Assembly (NCBI GenBank): GCA_016281435.1
Contig: JAEEIQ010000046.1
Coordinates: 1 to 18,023 of the forward strand
Source: Bacteroidales bacterium
GTDB lineage: Bacteria > Bacteroidota > Bacteroidia > Bacteroidales > UBA932
DNA length: 18,023 nucleotides
Direction: 5' to 3'
The notes beneath the pieces are model-generated. The model was not told the origin of the DNA and made no database searches. It was given only the letters and a program-made list of their open reading frames with translations. The position numbers and the translations under genes were made by a program. Shown here in pieces: positions 1-6,747 of the stretch. The number at the start of each line of letters is the position of its first letter. Within the stretch, counting starts at the first letter, position 1.

Positions 1-66
1 CGCCACGAAGAGCAGCGAGCACAGCCACCAGCGCCAGTTGGTCATCAGTTTCTTTTGTGTTGACAT
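1..66 (-). CDS. MFS hexuronate transporter, N-terminal fragment (partial)
   Basis: The last 66 bases encode, on the minus strand, an ATG followed by 21 codons reading MSTQKKLMTNWRWWLCSLLF and on, and the frame runs off the left edge. A short polar start, a W-R-W-W patch and the beginning of a first membrane helix are typical of ExuT-like major facilitator transporters of Bacteroidetes. Only the first helix start is visible, so the family call rests largely on context: it lies 11 bases downstream of eda on the same strand and would complete the kdgK-eda operon with uptake of galacturonate or glucuronate through the inner membrane. Another membrane protein of the operon remains possible. Confidence 0.6.
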   Translation of the reverse strand, partial: MSTQKKLMTNWRWWLCSLLFVA

Positions 67-77
67 AAGCTATTTGA

Positions 78-743
78 TTAACGTATTTCCTTTACGATAT
101 CGAGGGCCTCCTTGCAAAGGGCGGAGATGCGGGCCCAGTCGCCGGCGGCGATGGCGTCCTTCGGGAAGAGGTTGCTGCCCATTCCGACGCAGGTCACTCC
201 GGCCTTGAACCAGCCTTCGAGATTCTCCTTTTCGGGCTTGACGCCGCCCGTGACCATCAACTGGCTCCAGGGCATGGGGGCCTTCAGGCCCTTGACGAAC
301 TTCGGTCCGAGCACGTCGCCGGGGAAGACCTTGCAGACGTCGCAACCGGCTTCCTGCGCGATTCCGACCTCGGTCACGCTGCCGCAGCCGGGGCAGTAGG
401 GTATGAGCCTGCGGTTGCAGATGGGAGCTATCGCGGGGTTGAAAAGGGGACCCACTACGAAGTTGGCGCCGAGCTGGATATAGAGGGCTGCGGTGCCGGG
501 ATCGACCACGCTGCCGATGCCCATGATCATGCCGGGGAGCTCCTTGTTGGCGAATTTGACGAGTTCGCCGAACACTTCCTGCGCGAAGTCGCCCCTGTTG
601 GCGAATTCGAACGCGCGGATCCCGCCTTCGTAGCAGGCGCGTACTACGTTCTTGGCCGTTTCAAGGTCGCCGTGGTAGAAGACGGGCACTATGCCGGTCT
701 CCTTCATTGTGGAGAGAACCTCCAGTTTGCTGTATTTTGCCAT
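78..743 (-). CDS. eda: 2-dehydro-3-deoxy-6-phosphogluconate (KDPG) aldolase
   Basis: A 221-residue class I aldolase that splits KDPG into pyruvate and glyceraldehyde-3-phosphate, the last step of hexuronate breakdown, in the cytoplasm. The sequence shows [10 protein letters not shown] near residue 17, the catalytic Glu at about 46 (AFEFANRG), the phosphate/substrate loop GSVVDPGTA near 77-85, and the Schiff-base Lys at about 138 in [10 protein letters not shown], followed by LMVTGGV at 162-168. The length is close to the usual 210-225. The start at 743 (MAKYSK) was chosen because the frame extends further upstream but only by overlapping kdgK, and this ATG falls 11 bases after the kdgK stop. 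It is the second gene of a kdgK-eda-transporter operon and has no Shine-Dalgarno sequence, as is usual in Bacteroidetes. Confidence 0.93.
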   Translation of the reverse strand: MAKYSKLEVLSTMKETGIVPVFYHGDLETAKNVVRACYEGGIRAFEFANRGDFAQEVFGELVKFANKELPGMIMGIGSVVDPGTAALYIQLGANFVVGPLFNPAIAPICNRRLIPYCPGCGSVTEVGIAQEAGCDVCKVFPGDVLGPKFVKGLKAPMPWSQLMVTGGVKPEKENLEGWFKAGVTCVGMGSNLFPKDAIAAGDWARISALCKEALDIVKEIR

Positions 744-754
744 AATCTTCTGAT

Positions 755-1795
755 TTACCGTGAAACCCTTCCGCTGCCGTCGCCCTTCATGAGGTTTTCG
801 ACCTCGGCGACGGTGACCTGGTTGTAGTCGCCGAAGATGGTGTGCTTCAGGCACGAAGCCGCCACCGCGAAGTTGAGGGCCTTCTGGTCGTCGGGAGCAT
901 AGGTCAGCAGCCCGTAGATCAGGCCGCCCATGAAGGAGTCGCCGCCGCCGACGCGGTCCACGATATGGGTGATGTCGTAGCGGGGGGACTGGTAGAGGGT
1001 CTTGCCGTCCCAGAGGACGCCGCCCCAGGTGTTGTGGTTGGCGTTGATCGAGCCACGCAGGGTGATGATGACCTTCTTTGCGCGGGGGAATTTCTTCATG
1101 AGCTGCTCGCCGACGCTCTGGAAGCGCTTCTGGTCGATAGCTCCGCCGGTGGAGGTCACGTCGAAGCCTTCGGGCTTGATCCCGAAGACCTTCTCGGCGT
1201 CCTCCTCGTTGCCGAGGATGACATCGCAGCCTTCCACGAGGGCGGGCATGATCTCGCCTGCCTTCTTGCCGTATTTCCAGAGATTCTTGCGGTAGTTGAG
1301 GTCGCAGCTGACGGTCACTCCGAGACGGTTCGCGGCCTTGATGGCCTCGAGGCACACGTCCGCGGCGCCCTGGCTGAGGGCGGGAGTGATGCCGGTCCAG
1401 TGGAACCAGTCGGCGCCTTCGAAGACCTTGTCCCAGTCGATCATTCCGGTCTCGATCGTGGAGATGGAGGAATGGGCGCGGTCATAGACCACCTTGCTGG
1501 GGCGTGCGACGGCGCCGGTCTCGAGGAAGTATATCCCGAGCCTGTCGCCTCCGAAGATGCAGTGCTTTGTGCCGACACCGTAGGCGCGAAGGTCACGGAT
1601 GCAGCTTTTTGCTATGTCGTTGTCGGGGAAGCGGGTGACGAATTCCGTGTCGATGCCGTAGTTGGCAAGGGAGACGGCGACGTTGGCTTCGCCTCCGCCG
1701 AAAGTGGCGTCAAATTGTTTCGATTGTGAGAACCTGAGGTATCCCGGAGTGGAGAGCCGGAGCATTATTTCTCCGAAGGTGATTACTTTGGGCAT
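755..1795 (-). CDS. kdgK: 2-keto-3-deoxygluconate (KDG) kinase, PfkB family
   Basis: A 346-residue ribokinase/PfkB-fold kinase that phosphorylates KDG to KDPG with ATP in the cytoplasm, linking altronate or mannonate dehydration to the Eda reaction. Visible features are the N-terminal [14 protein letters not shown] strand, the glycine-rich substrate site [16 protein letters not shown] at 32-47, the ATP-site region LGNEEDAE around 194-201, and the PfkB signature [16 protein letters not shown] with catalytic base Asp286. Other sugar kinases share this fold. The KDG assignment rests on the sequence style and on the adjacent eda. It is the first gene of the leftward operon, with a -7-like box 24 bases upstream of ATG, divergent from a LacI-family regulator that may control it. 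Confidence 0.92.
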   Translation of the reverse strand: MPKVITFGEIMLRLSTPGYLRFSQSKQFDATFGGGEANVAVSLANYGIDTEFVTRFPDNDIAKSCIRDLRAYGVGTKHCIFGGDRLGIYFLETGAVARPSKVVYDRAHSSISTIETGMIDWDKVFEGADWFHWTGITPALSQGAADVCLEAIKAANRLGVTVSCDLNYRKNLWKYGKKAGEIMPALVEGCDVILGNEEDAEKVFGIKPEGFDVTSTGGAIDQKRFQSVGEQLMKKFPRAKKVIITLRGSINANHNTWGGVLWDGKTLYQSPRYDITHIVDRVGGGDSFMGGLIYGLLTYAPDDQKALNFAVAASCLKHTIFGDYNQVTVAEVENLMKGDGSGRVSR

Positions 1796-1818
1796 TTGCT
1801 TTTCTTTTAGTTAGATTA

Positions 1819-1826
1819 CAAAAATA
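1819..1826 (-). promoter_or_regulatory. Putative Bacteroidetes -7 box for kdgK-eda operon
   Basis: On the minus strand this reads TATTTTTG, matching the Bacteroidetes sigma-ABfr -7 consensus TAnnTTTG. It lies 23 bases before the kdgK ATG. A GTTG at 1845-1848, 18 bases further upstream, is a partial match to the -33 TTTG element. The transcription start would fall within about 20 bases of the start codon. Pattern match only. Confidence 0.5.
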
Positions 1827-1871
1827 AGCATTTTTTAGCAATAACAACGTGCCCGTTCCCGAAAAAAGCTA

Positions 1872-1879
1872 TATCTTTG
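1872..1879 (+). promoter_or_regulatory. Putative -7 box for the LacI-family regulator (near-leaderless)
   Basis: TATCTTTG is a full match to TAnnTTTG, and only 7 bases separate it from the ATG at 1887. Transcription from it would start at or within a few bases of the start codon. This argues against the in-frame TTG at 1881 as the true start. No convincing -33 TTTG is seen 19-21 bases upstream. Confidence 0.5.
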
Positions 1880-1886
1880 TTTGGAT

Positions 1887-2948
1887 ATGGAAAAGACTCC
1901 CAAGATAACGATCATCGACGTGGCGCGCCGTGCCGGAGTGTCCAAGGGAACCGTGGACAGGGTCCTGCACAACAGGGGCGAGGTCGCGGCCGCCAGCGCG
2001 GAAAAGGTGCGCAAGGCAGTCGAGGAGCTGGGCTATGAGCCCAATCTCTACGCCTCGCTGCTGGCCTCCCGCAGGGACAGGGTCATAGCCCTGCTGCTTC
2101 CCCGCTTCGAGACCGGGGAGTATTGGGAAAAGATCCATGACGGATTCATCCACGGCGGCGAAGAAGTCGCGAACCTGGGCGTGAGGACGGAAGCCTTCCT
2201 GTATGACCAGTATGATCCGGCGTCCTTTACCGCCGCCTGCGCGGCCCTTCTGGATTCGCACCCGTCCGGAGTGGTCCTGGCCCCGCTGTTCCTTGAGGAG
2301 ACCAGCGATTTCGTCTCCCGCCTGCACGCTTCCGGTATCCCGTACGTCTATGTGGATTCGAAGCTCGAAGACGACAACCATTTCGCATATTTCGGGATGC
2401 CGATGTACAAGAGCGGCCACCTGTGCGCATGCCTGCTGACGGAGCGTTGCGGCGCCGGGGAAGTGGATGAGATTGCGATAGCCCGCATCACCCGCGACCG
2501 CACGCGGCAGTCCGACCCTACCGTCAGCCGCAGGGCCGGATTCATCGACTATATCAGCTCGAAATTCCCCTCCTGCCGCATGCACAACGTGTTCCTGAAC
2601 CCGTCCGACCCGAAGTCGGTGGACGAGACCCTGGAGCGTTTCTTCTCGGAGCACCCGGGGATCAGGTTCGTCGTGATGTTCAACTCGAGGGTCCATCTGC
2701 TGGCGCGCTACCTTGTCTCGCATCCGCTTGCGGGCAGGCGCGTGATCGGTTTCGACGACCTCGAGAAGAACATGGACATGCTGAAGGCAGGCCTCGTGGA
2801 TATCCTTATCGCCCAGCACACGGAGAACCTGTCCCGGCTGGCAGTTTCCACCCTCACGGATTTCCTTCTCATGCACAAGGAACCGGCCAGGCGCGACAAT
2901 TATATGCACATGGACATCCTGACCCGTTTCAACGAAGAAAATTATTGA
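1887..2948 (+). CDS. LacI-family transcriptional regulator, probably of uronate genes
   Basis: A 353-residue protein with an N-terminal LacI-type helix-turn-helix (ITIIDVARRAGVSKGTVDRVLHNRG, residues 7-31, then the hinge helix region to about 60). A periplasmic-binding-protein-like effector domain follows to the C-terminus. The SKGTVDRVLHNRG recognition segment, rather than the classic VSxxTVSRVLN, defines a subgroup I associate with Bacteroidetes. The gene is divergent from kdgK-eda, and regulation of that operon by KDG or a related uronate intermediate is an inference from position. The start at ATG 1887 is preferred over the in-frame TTG at 1881 because the -7 box ends at 1879. The ligand cannot be named from sequence. 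It could also act on the uxaB/uxaC palindrome elsewhere in the window. Confidence 0.88.
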   Translation: MEKTPKITIIDVARRAGVSKGTVDRVLHNRGEVAAASAEKVRKAVEELGYEPNLYASLLASRRDRVIALLLPRFETGEYWEKIHDGFIHGGEEVANLGVRTEAFLYDQYDPASFTAACAALLDSHPSGVVLAPLFLEETSDFVSRLHASGIPYVYVDSKLEDDNHFAYFGMPMYKSGHLCACLLTERCGAGEVDEIAIARITRDRTRQSDPTVSRRAGFIDYISSKFPSCRMHNVFLNPSDPKSVDETLERFFSEHPGIRFVVMFNSRVHLLARYLVSHPLAGRRVIGFDDLEKNMDMLKAGLVDILIAQHTENLSRLAVSTLTDFLLMHKEPARRDNYMHMDILTRFNEENY

Positions 2949-2949
2949 T

Positions 2950-2957
2950 TATATTTG
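2950..2957 (+). promoter_or_regulatory. Putative -7 box for tatAC
   Basis: TATATTTG matches TAnnTTTG. It begins one base after the regulator's TGA stop and 26 bases separate it from the tatA ATG. A TTTC at 2927-2930, 19 bases upstream, resembles the -33 TTTG. This suggests tatAC has its own promoter despite following the regulator on the same strand. Confidence 0.5.
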
Positions 2958-2983
2958 CAAGTTGACATTTTATTCAAACTGAT

Positions 2984-3187
2984 ATGAAACAGCTGCTTTT
3001 CCTTCAGAATCTCGGCGCCGGTGAAATAATCATCATCGCCCTTGTCATACTTCTTCTCTTCGGTGGCCGCAAGATTCCCGAACTCATGCGCGGTATCGGA
3101 AAGGGCGTCCGTTCCTTCAAGGAGGGCGTCAATGACATCGAGAACGACATCAACAAGATCGACAGCGAACCGAAGGACAAGAAGTAA
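2984..3187 (+). CDS. tatA: Sec-independent (twin-arginine) translocase subunit TatA
   Basis: A 67-residue TatA/E protein, the pore-forming component of twin-arginine export of folded proteins across the inner membrane. One membrane helix spans about residues 13-27 (GEIIIIALVILLLFG), then the TatA hinge FGGRKIPELMRGIGKGVRSFKEG opens the amphipathic helix, and a charged tail follows. The length is typical. The stop TAA shares its last base with the tatC ATG, so the two are translationally coupled. There is no tatB nearby, in keeping with a minimal TatAC system. Confidence 0.95.
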   Translation: MKQLLFLQNLGAGEIIIIALVILLLFGGRKIPELMRGIGKGVRSFKEGVNDIENDINKIDSEPKDKK

Positions 3188-3996
3188 TGGAGGAGAGGAT
3201 ATCTCAGGACGAAAGCGCTGAGATGACCTTTTGGGACCATCTGGAAGTTCTCCGCGGGTCCCTTTTCCGAGTTGTCGGAGTCCTCGCCGTCGTCCTCGTC
3301 GGGGTATTCATCGCAATCCCGCACATATTCGACAACTTTGTCCTTGGTCCGACCAAGGGCGATTTTTTCGTGTATAAGGCGTTTTCGTTCCTCAGCAGCG
3401 GGAAAGGCCATTCCAGCCTCATCATGCCGGACATGGCCAGCGAGTTCCATGTGGACATAATCAACATCAACGTCGCCAGCCAGTTCCTGACCCATATCAG
3501 CACGGCGTTCTGGTTCTCCCTGGTGCTGATCTTCCCTTATCTCATCTTCGAGATATGGCGCTTCATCAAGCCTGCCCTCTTCCCCAATGAGAAGAAGGGA
3601 GTCGGAGGCGCCTTCATCTTCGGCACCGGCCTGTTCTACCTGGGCTGCGCCGTCGGTTACTGCCTTGTCTTCCCCCTTACGTTCCGCTTCCTGACCCAGT
3701 ATCAGGTCGCGTCTGAAATCAGCAACCAGATATCCCTCAACTCGTATATCTCGACCTTCCTCACCATCATCTTCATAATGGGTGCGGTCTTCGAGATACC
3801 GATACTGGCGTGGATCCTTTCCCTCCTGGGCGTGTTGAAGAAGGCATTCCTGAAACAGTACAGGAAGTACGCGGTGGTAGTCCTCGTGATACTCGCCGCG
3901 ATCATAACCCCTTCCGGCGACCCCTTCACCCTCAGCGTAGTCTTCCTGCCGCTGTACCTGCTCTATGAGCTCTCCATCCTTGTAGTCAAGGAATAG
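3187..3996 (+). CDS. tatC: Sec-independent (twin-arginine) translocase subunit TatC
   Basis: A 269-residue polytopic protein that recognises the twin-arginine signal peptide and nucleates the Tat translocase. It shows the N-terminal cytoplasmic FWDHLEVLRGSLFR element (residues 15-28, equivalent to the HLxELRxR motif), about six hydrophobic segments, the loop FEIWRFIKPALFPNEKKG and the FGTGLFYLGCAVGYCLVFPL segment. The first loop (about residues 48-100) is long and includes an SSGKGHSS stretch, a length I associate with Bacteroidetes TatC. It overlaps tatA by one base. It ends 10 bases from the convergent end of GH20 A. An exported Tat substrate is encoded in this window at 12778-13737. Confidence 0.96.
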   Translation: MEERISQDESAEMTFWDHLEVLRGSLFRVVGVLAVVLVGVFIAIPHIFDNFVLGPTKGDFFVYKAFSFLSSGKGHSSLIMPDMASEFHVDIININVASQFLTHISTAFWFSLVLIFPYLIFEIWRFIKPALFPNEKKGVGGAFIFGTGLFYLGCAVGYCLVFPLTFRFLTQYQVASEISNQISLNSYISTFLTIIFIMGAVFEIPILAWILSLLGVLKKAFLKQYRKYAVVVLVILAAIITPSGDPFTLSVVFLPLYLLYELSILVVKE

Positions 3997-4006
3997 GGGG
4001 CCGGGA

Positions 4007-5512
4007 TTATTTCTTGTTGTATCTTGCGGGCTGGATGGGCTCGGGGGTGCGCTCCGGTTTGCGGAAGTCGAAGTAATAGACCCCTCGTTTTTTCAGATAT
4101 CTGAATGCCGCATCCATCCGGACGGTGAAATCGGTGTAATCCTTGACCTCGGGCCGGCTCCAGGCCGCCTCGGCGAGGGCGCAGAGGCGCGGCCATGTCA
4201 TGAAATCCGCCCTGGGCCTGTTCTGCACCCTTTCTGTCCAGAGGTTGGCCTGCAGGCCGAGGATGTTGGCCTTTTCCTTGTCCGTCAGGTTCCACGCGGT
4301 TTTCGTGTGTGAATCCCCTTCCCTGTCGGAGTTTTCAGGGAACATGTAGACGTTGCATGTCGGGTTCCAATGCCCGGCGCGCATGGGTCCCTGGGTGTGG
4401 TGCTCCGCCTGCACGTAATCGAAGTAGCAGGGAAGTCTCGGGCAGAGAATCGTAGCATAACCTTCGGAGAGGGCCTTGTGCAGGTGCTCCTGGTTGTCGT
4501 GCCTCCACCACATGATGACGCAGTCGTTCCCTATTCCGACGTCCAGCGCGTCGTCCCAGAGGACGGGGGTCTTGCCCAAGCCGAGGACGAAGGCGGCCAT
4601 GCGGCGCACGAAGTATCCTTCAGCGCCTTTCAGGCCGTCCAGACCTTCCCTTTTTATGAGGGCCTGGATGTCCGGATTGTCATTCCAGCAGGAGTTGCCG
4701 AAGAACACCTCATCGGCCCCGAGATGCAGATATTTTGAAGGGAAGAGCCCGGCAACTTCGCGAAGGACCGTCTCGAGGAAGGCGTAGGTCTCCTCGCGTC
4801 CGACATTGAAGGTGAAGTGGGGATAGCGCTCGCCGGCTCCGCCGCTATGTTCGGGGTAGGCCCTGTTTGCTGCGGTGGCATGGCCGGGCATGTCTATTTC
4901 GGGGATGATCTCGATATTGAGGGACGCGGCGTAGCTGACGATGTCGCGTATCTGGTCCTTGGTGTAATAGCGGCATTCGGCATTCCTGTCCGAATTGTTG
5001 CCTATGCCTCCAACTTCCGTCAGGGCCGGGTAGGCGTCAATCTGTATGCGCCATCCCTGGCTGTCGGTCAGATGCCAGTGGAACTTGTTGAGCTTGAACC
5101 TGGCCATCTGCTCGAGCGTTTTCTTCACGTATTCCGCACCGTGGAAGTGCCGGGACTCGTCGAGCATGAAGCCGCGCCACGGGTATCGGGGAGCGTCCTT
5201 GATGCGGCAGCAGGGGAGCTTGCTGCCATAGGAGTCGCGCATCTGCCCGAGGGTCTGGCGTGCGTAGAATACTCCGGCGTCGTCGCCTCCGCGGATTGTT
5301 ATGCCGCGCTGGGAAATCACGATCTCATATCCTTCGGGTGCAATCTGCTTCGATATGCTTGCGGGGATCGTAGCCAGGTCCCCGAGCGCGTCGATGTCGC
5401 ATTCCCCCTTGTGGAAAACGACTTTCTGCGGTGCGGGGATGATGTCGAGGCTCCTTGCCTGGGAGCTTAGCGCCGCGCTTATCGCGGCCAGCAGCAGGAT
5501 CATGCGTTTCAT
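4007..5512 (-). CDS. GH20 beta-N-acetylhexosaminidase A, exported
   Basis: A 501-residue secreted glycoside hydrolase expected to release terminal GlcNAc or GalNAc by substrate-assisted catalysis. A signal peptide (MKRMILLLAAISAALSSQA, cleavage near 19) precedes a short GH20b-like domain (about 21-105) and the catalytic barrel. Active-site residues visible: Arg113 (WRGFMLDESRHF), Asp150 (FHWHLTD), His211 (DMPGHATAAN), the catalytic pair Asp267-Glu268 (HLGADEVFFG), Trp319, Trp335-Trp336, Tyr363 and Asp365 (CYFDYVQ) and Trp425 with Glu427 (ANLWTERV). The set is complete. The ATG overlaps the stop of the upstream XylR-type regulator (ATGA), so they are co-translated. It aligns without gaps to GH20 B up to residue 500. 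The natural glycan is unknown. Confidence 0.94.
   Translation of the reverse strand: MKRMILLLAAISAALSSQARSLDIIPAPQKVVFHKGECDIDALGDLATIPASISKQIAPEGYEIVISQRGITIRGGDDAGVFYARQTLGQMRDSYGSKLPCCRIKDAPRYPWRGFMLDESRHFHGAEYVKKTLEQMARFKLNKFHWHLTDSQGWRIQIDAYPALTEVGGIGNNSDRNAECRYYTKDQIRDIVSYAASLNIEIIPEIDMPGHATAANRAYPEHSGGAGERYPHFTFNVGREETYAFLETVLREVAGLFPSKYLHLGADEVFFGNSCWNDNPDIQALIKREGLDGLKGAEGYFVRRMAAFVLGLGKTPVLWDDALDVGIGNDCVIMWWRHDNQEHLHKALSEGYATILCPRLPCYFDYVQAEHHTQGPMRAGHWNPTCNVYMFPENSDREGDSHTKTAWNLTDKEKANILGLQANLWTERVQNRPRADFMTWPRLCALAEAAWSRPEVKDYTDFTVRMDAAFRYLKKRGVYYFDFRKPERTPEPIQPARYNKK
5067..5100. repeat. 34-bp exact direct repeat, copy 1 (within GH20 A)
   Basis: These 34 bases are identical to 7805-7838 and encode the same HLTD-region segment (FKLNKFHWHLTD) of the GH20 A active site. 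The copies are in the same orientation about 2.7 kb apart, with the XylR-type regulator between them. It reflects gene duplication and strong conservation. Confidence 0.85.
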
Positions 5513-6672
5513 AGCTTCTTTCTAATGCTTTGTTTCTTGCGGAATTCCAGAGGCGATATCCCTTTCTGTTTCTTGAATATGCGGGAGAAGTTGGAATAGT
5601 CCGATATCCCGGACATCGTCGCGATTTCGCTCAGGGGGAGGTCCGTCATCGACAGCAGGTGCTCGAAGTAGTCTATCCTGCACATCATGAGGTACTTGTA
5701 TATGGTGAGCCCTCCCATTTCCTTCTTGAATTTCAGCTCGATGCTCCTGCGGGACAGGGGGATCTGGGCCAGGATCTGGGACGTGGAGATGTCCTGGCTG
5801 AAGTTGTCGTCTATGTATTTGACAAGCTTGCAGATGTACGGGTCGGAGATGTTGTGCAGCCTGGTCGAGGCCCTCTGGATGACGGGCCCCGGAGCTATGG
5901 TGACGTTGAATGGATGCTTTCCGCCCCTGTCCAGCAGTGCCGTCAATTCACGCCCCACGTCATATCCTCCCTGCTCGACATTGAGCGAGATGGAAGAAAT
6001 GGGCGGGTCGGAAATCTCGCAGACCAGCTCGTCGTCATCCACGCCCAGAAGGGAGATTTCGTCCGGAATCGAAATCCCGGCCATTTTGCACGCTTCCGCG
6101 ATGAACAGGGCGTGGCTGTCGTCGCAGGCGAACAGGGCCACGGGCTTCGGCAGGGACTTCAGCCATGCGGTAACGTGCTTCTCGTCGCGCTCGTTGCTGG
6201 CGCTTACCATCAACTGGTGGACCTTGCCGCCGAATTCCTCCACTTTCTCACGGAAGCCGAGCAGGCGCTCCTCCGACCAGATAAGGTCCTTTATGCCGAA
6301 GTAAGCGTAGTTGACGTGGCATCGCTTGTAGAAGAACGATGCCGCGATGGCTCCCGTCCCGATGTAGTCTCCGGTCAGGTTGGAGAACTTTTCGCTCCTT
6401 TTATGGACGTTCTGCAGGACGATGGGGATGCCGAGTTTTTCCAGTTCCCTGGTGTCCGCGAAGTTCCAACGGCCTATGATTGCATCGGCCTTCCACTTCC
6501 TGGCCCAGGCACTTATCATCTTCCCGCCTCCTTCTTCGCTGGAAGCGGTCAGGGCCATGGGCATGCGGTAGAACAGGAAATCCCCGCTCTCCTTCGAGAA
6601 GCGTACGAGTCCCCGGAGGAGCTTGCGGTCGAACTCGCTCACGCCGTCCATTAAAAGTATAATACGTACCAT
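5509..6672 (-). CDS. XylR/AraC-family transcriptional regulator with sugar-binding domain
   Basis: A 387-residue cytoplasmic regulator. Residues 1-275 form a LacI/periplasmic-binding-like sensor (MVRIILLMDGVSEFDRKLLRG at the start; DEISLLGVDDDELVCEISDPPISSISL at 204-230, strikingly XylR-like). Residues about 280-385 form an AraC-type double helix-turn-helix (DISTSQILAQIPLSRRSIELKFKKEMG, then LPLSEIATMSGISDYSNFSRIFKKQKGISPLEFRKKQ). It should bind a monosaccharide or disaccharide and activate nearby genes. It sits between the two GH20 genes, is 4-bp overlapped with GH20 A, and has its own -7 box. Its likely regulon is the GH20 genes and perhaps uxaB. The true ligand is not readable from sequence; xylose is not implied. 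Confidence 0.9.
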   Translation of the reverse strand: MVRIILLMDGVSEFDRKLLRGLVRFSKESGDFLFYRMPMALTASSEEGGGKMISAWARKWKADAIIGRWNFADTRELEKLGIPIVLQNVHKRSEKFSNLTGDYIGTGAIAASFFYKRCHVNYAYFGIKDLIWSEERLLGFREKVEEFGGKVHQLMVSASNERDEKHVTAWLKSLPKPVALFACDDSHALFIAEACKMAGISIPDEISLLGVDDDELVCEISDPPISSISLNVEQGGYDVGRELTALLDRGGKHPFNVTIAPGPVIQRASTRLHNISDPYICKLVKYIDDNFSQDISTSQILAQIPLSRRSIELKFKKEMGGLTIYKYLMMCRIDYFEHLLSMTDLPLSEIATMSGISDYSNFSRIFKKQKGISPLEFRKKQSIRKKL

Positions 6673-6679
6673 ACGGATA

Positions 6680-6687
6680 CAAAGCTA
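6680..6687 (-). promoter_or_regulatory. Putative -7 box for the XylR-type regulator (near-leaderless)
   Basis: On the minus strand this reads TAGCTTTG, a full TAnnTTTG match, with exactly 7 bases between it and the ATG at 6672. This geometry is identical to the LacI-family gene in this window and would give an mRNA with almost no 5' leader. No clear -33 TTTG is present. Confidence 0.5.
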
Positions 6688-6747
6688 ATAAAAATTTCGC
6701 TTTTTGTACCGCAGCGTATTGATTTTTGCGTTTTTTCGCAGAGGGGA

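Noticed and set aside
842..1729. Long open frame opposite kdgK on the plus strand
   Set aside because: It is a mirror of a high-GC coding gene; the translation shows no family motif and kdgK opposite is certain.
1881..1886. TTG at 1881 as start of the LacI-family regulator
   Set aside because: It would sit one base after the -7 box, upstream of the likely transcription start; ATG 1887 fits better.
1869..2909. Open frame of 346 codons opposite the LacI-family gene
   Set aside because: No recognisable motif; the opposite strand has clear LacI helix-turn-helix and binding domain features.
6727..6740. TGCG-T6-CGCA hairpin as terminator of GH20 B
   Set aside because: The stem is only 4 bp, and on the transcribed strand it is followed by A bases rather than a U-tract.
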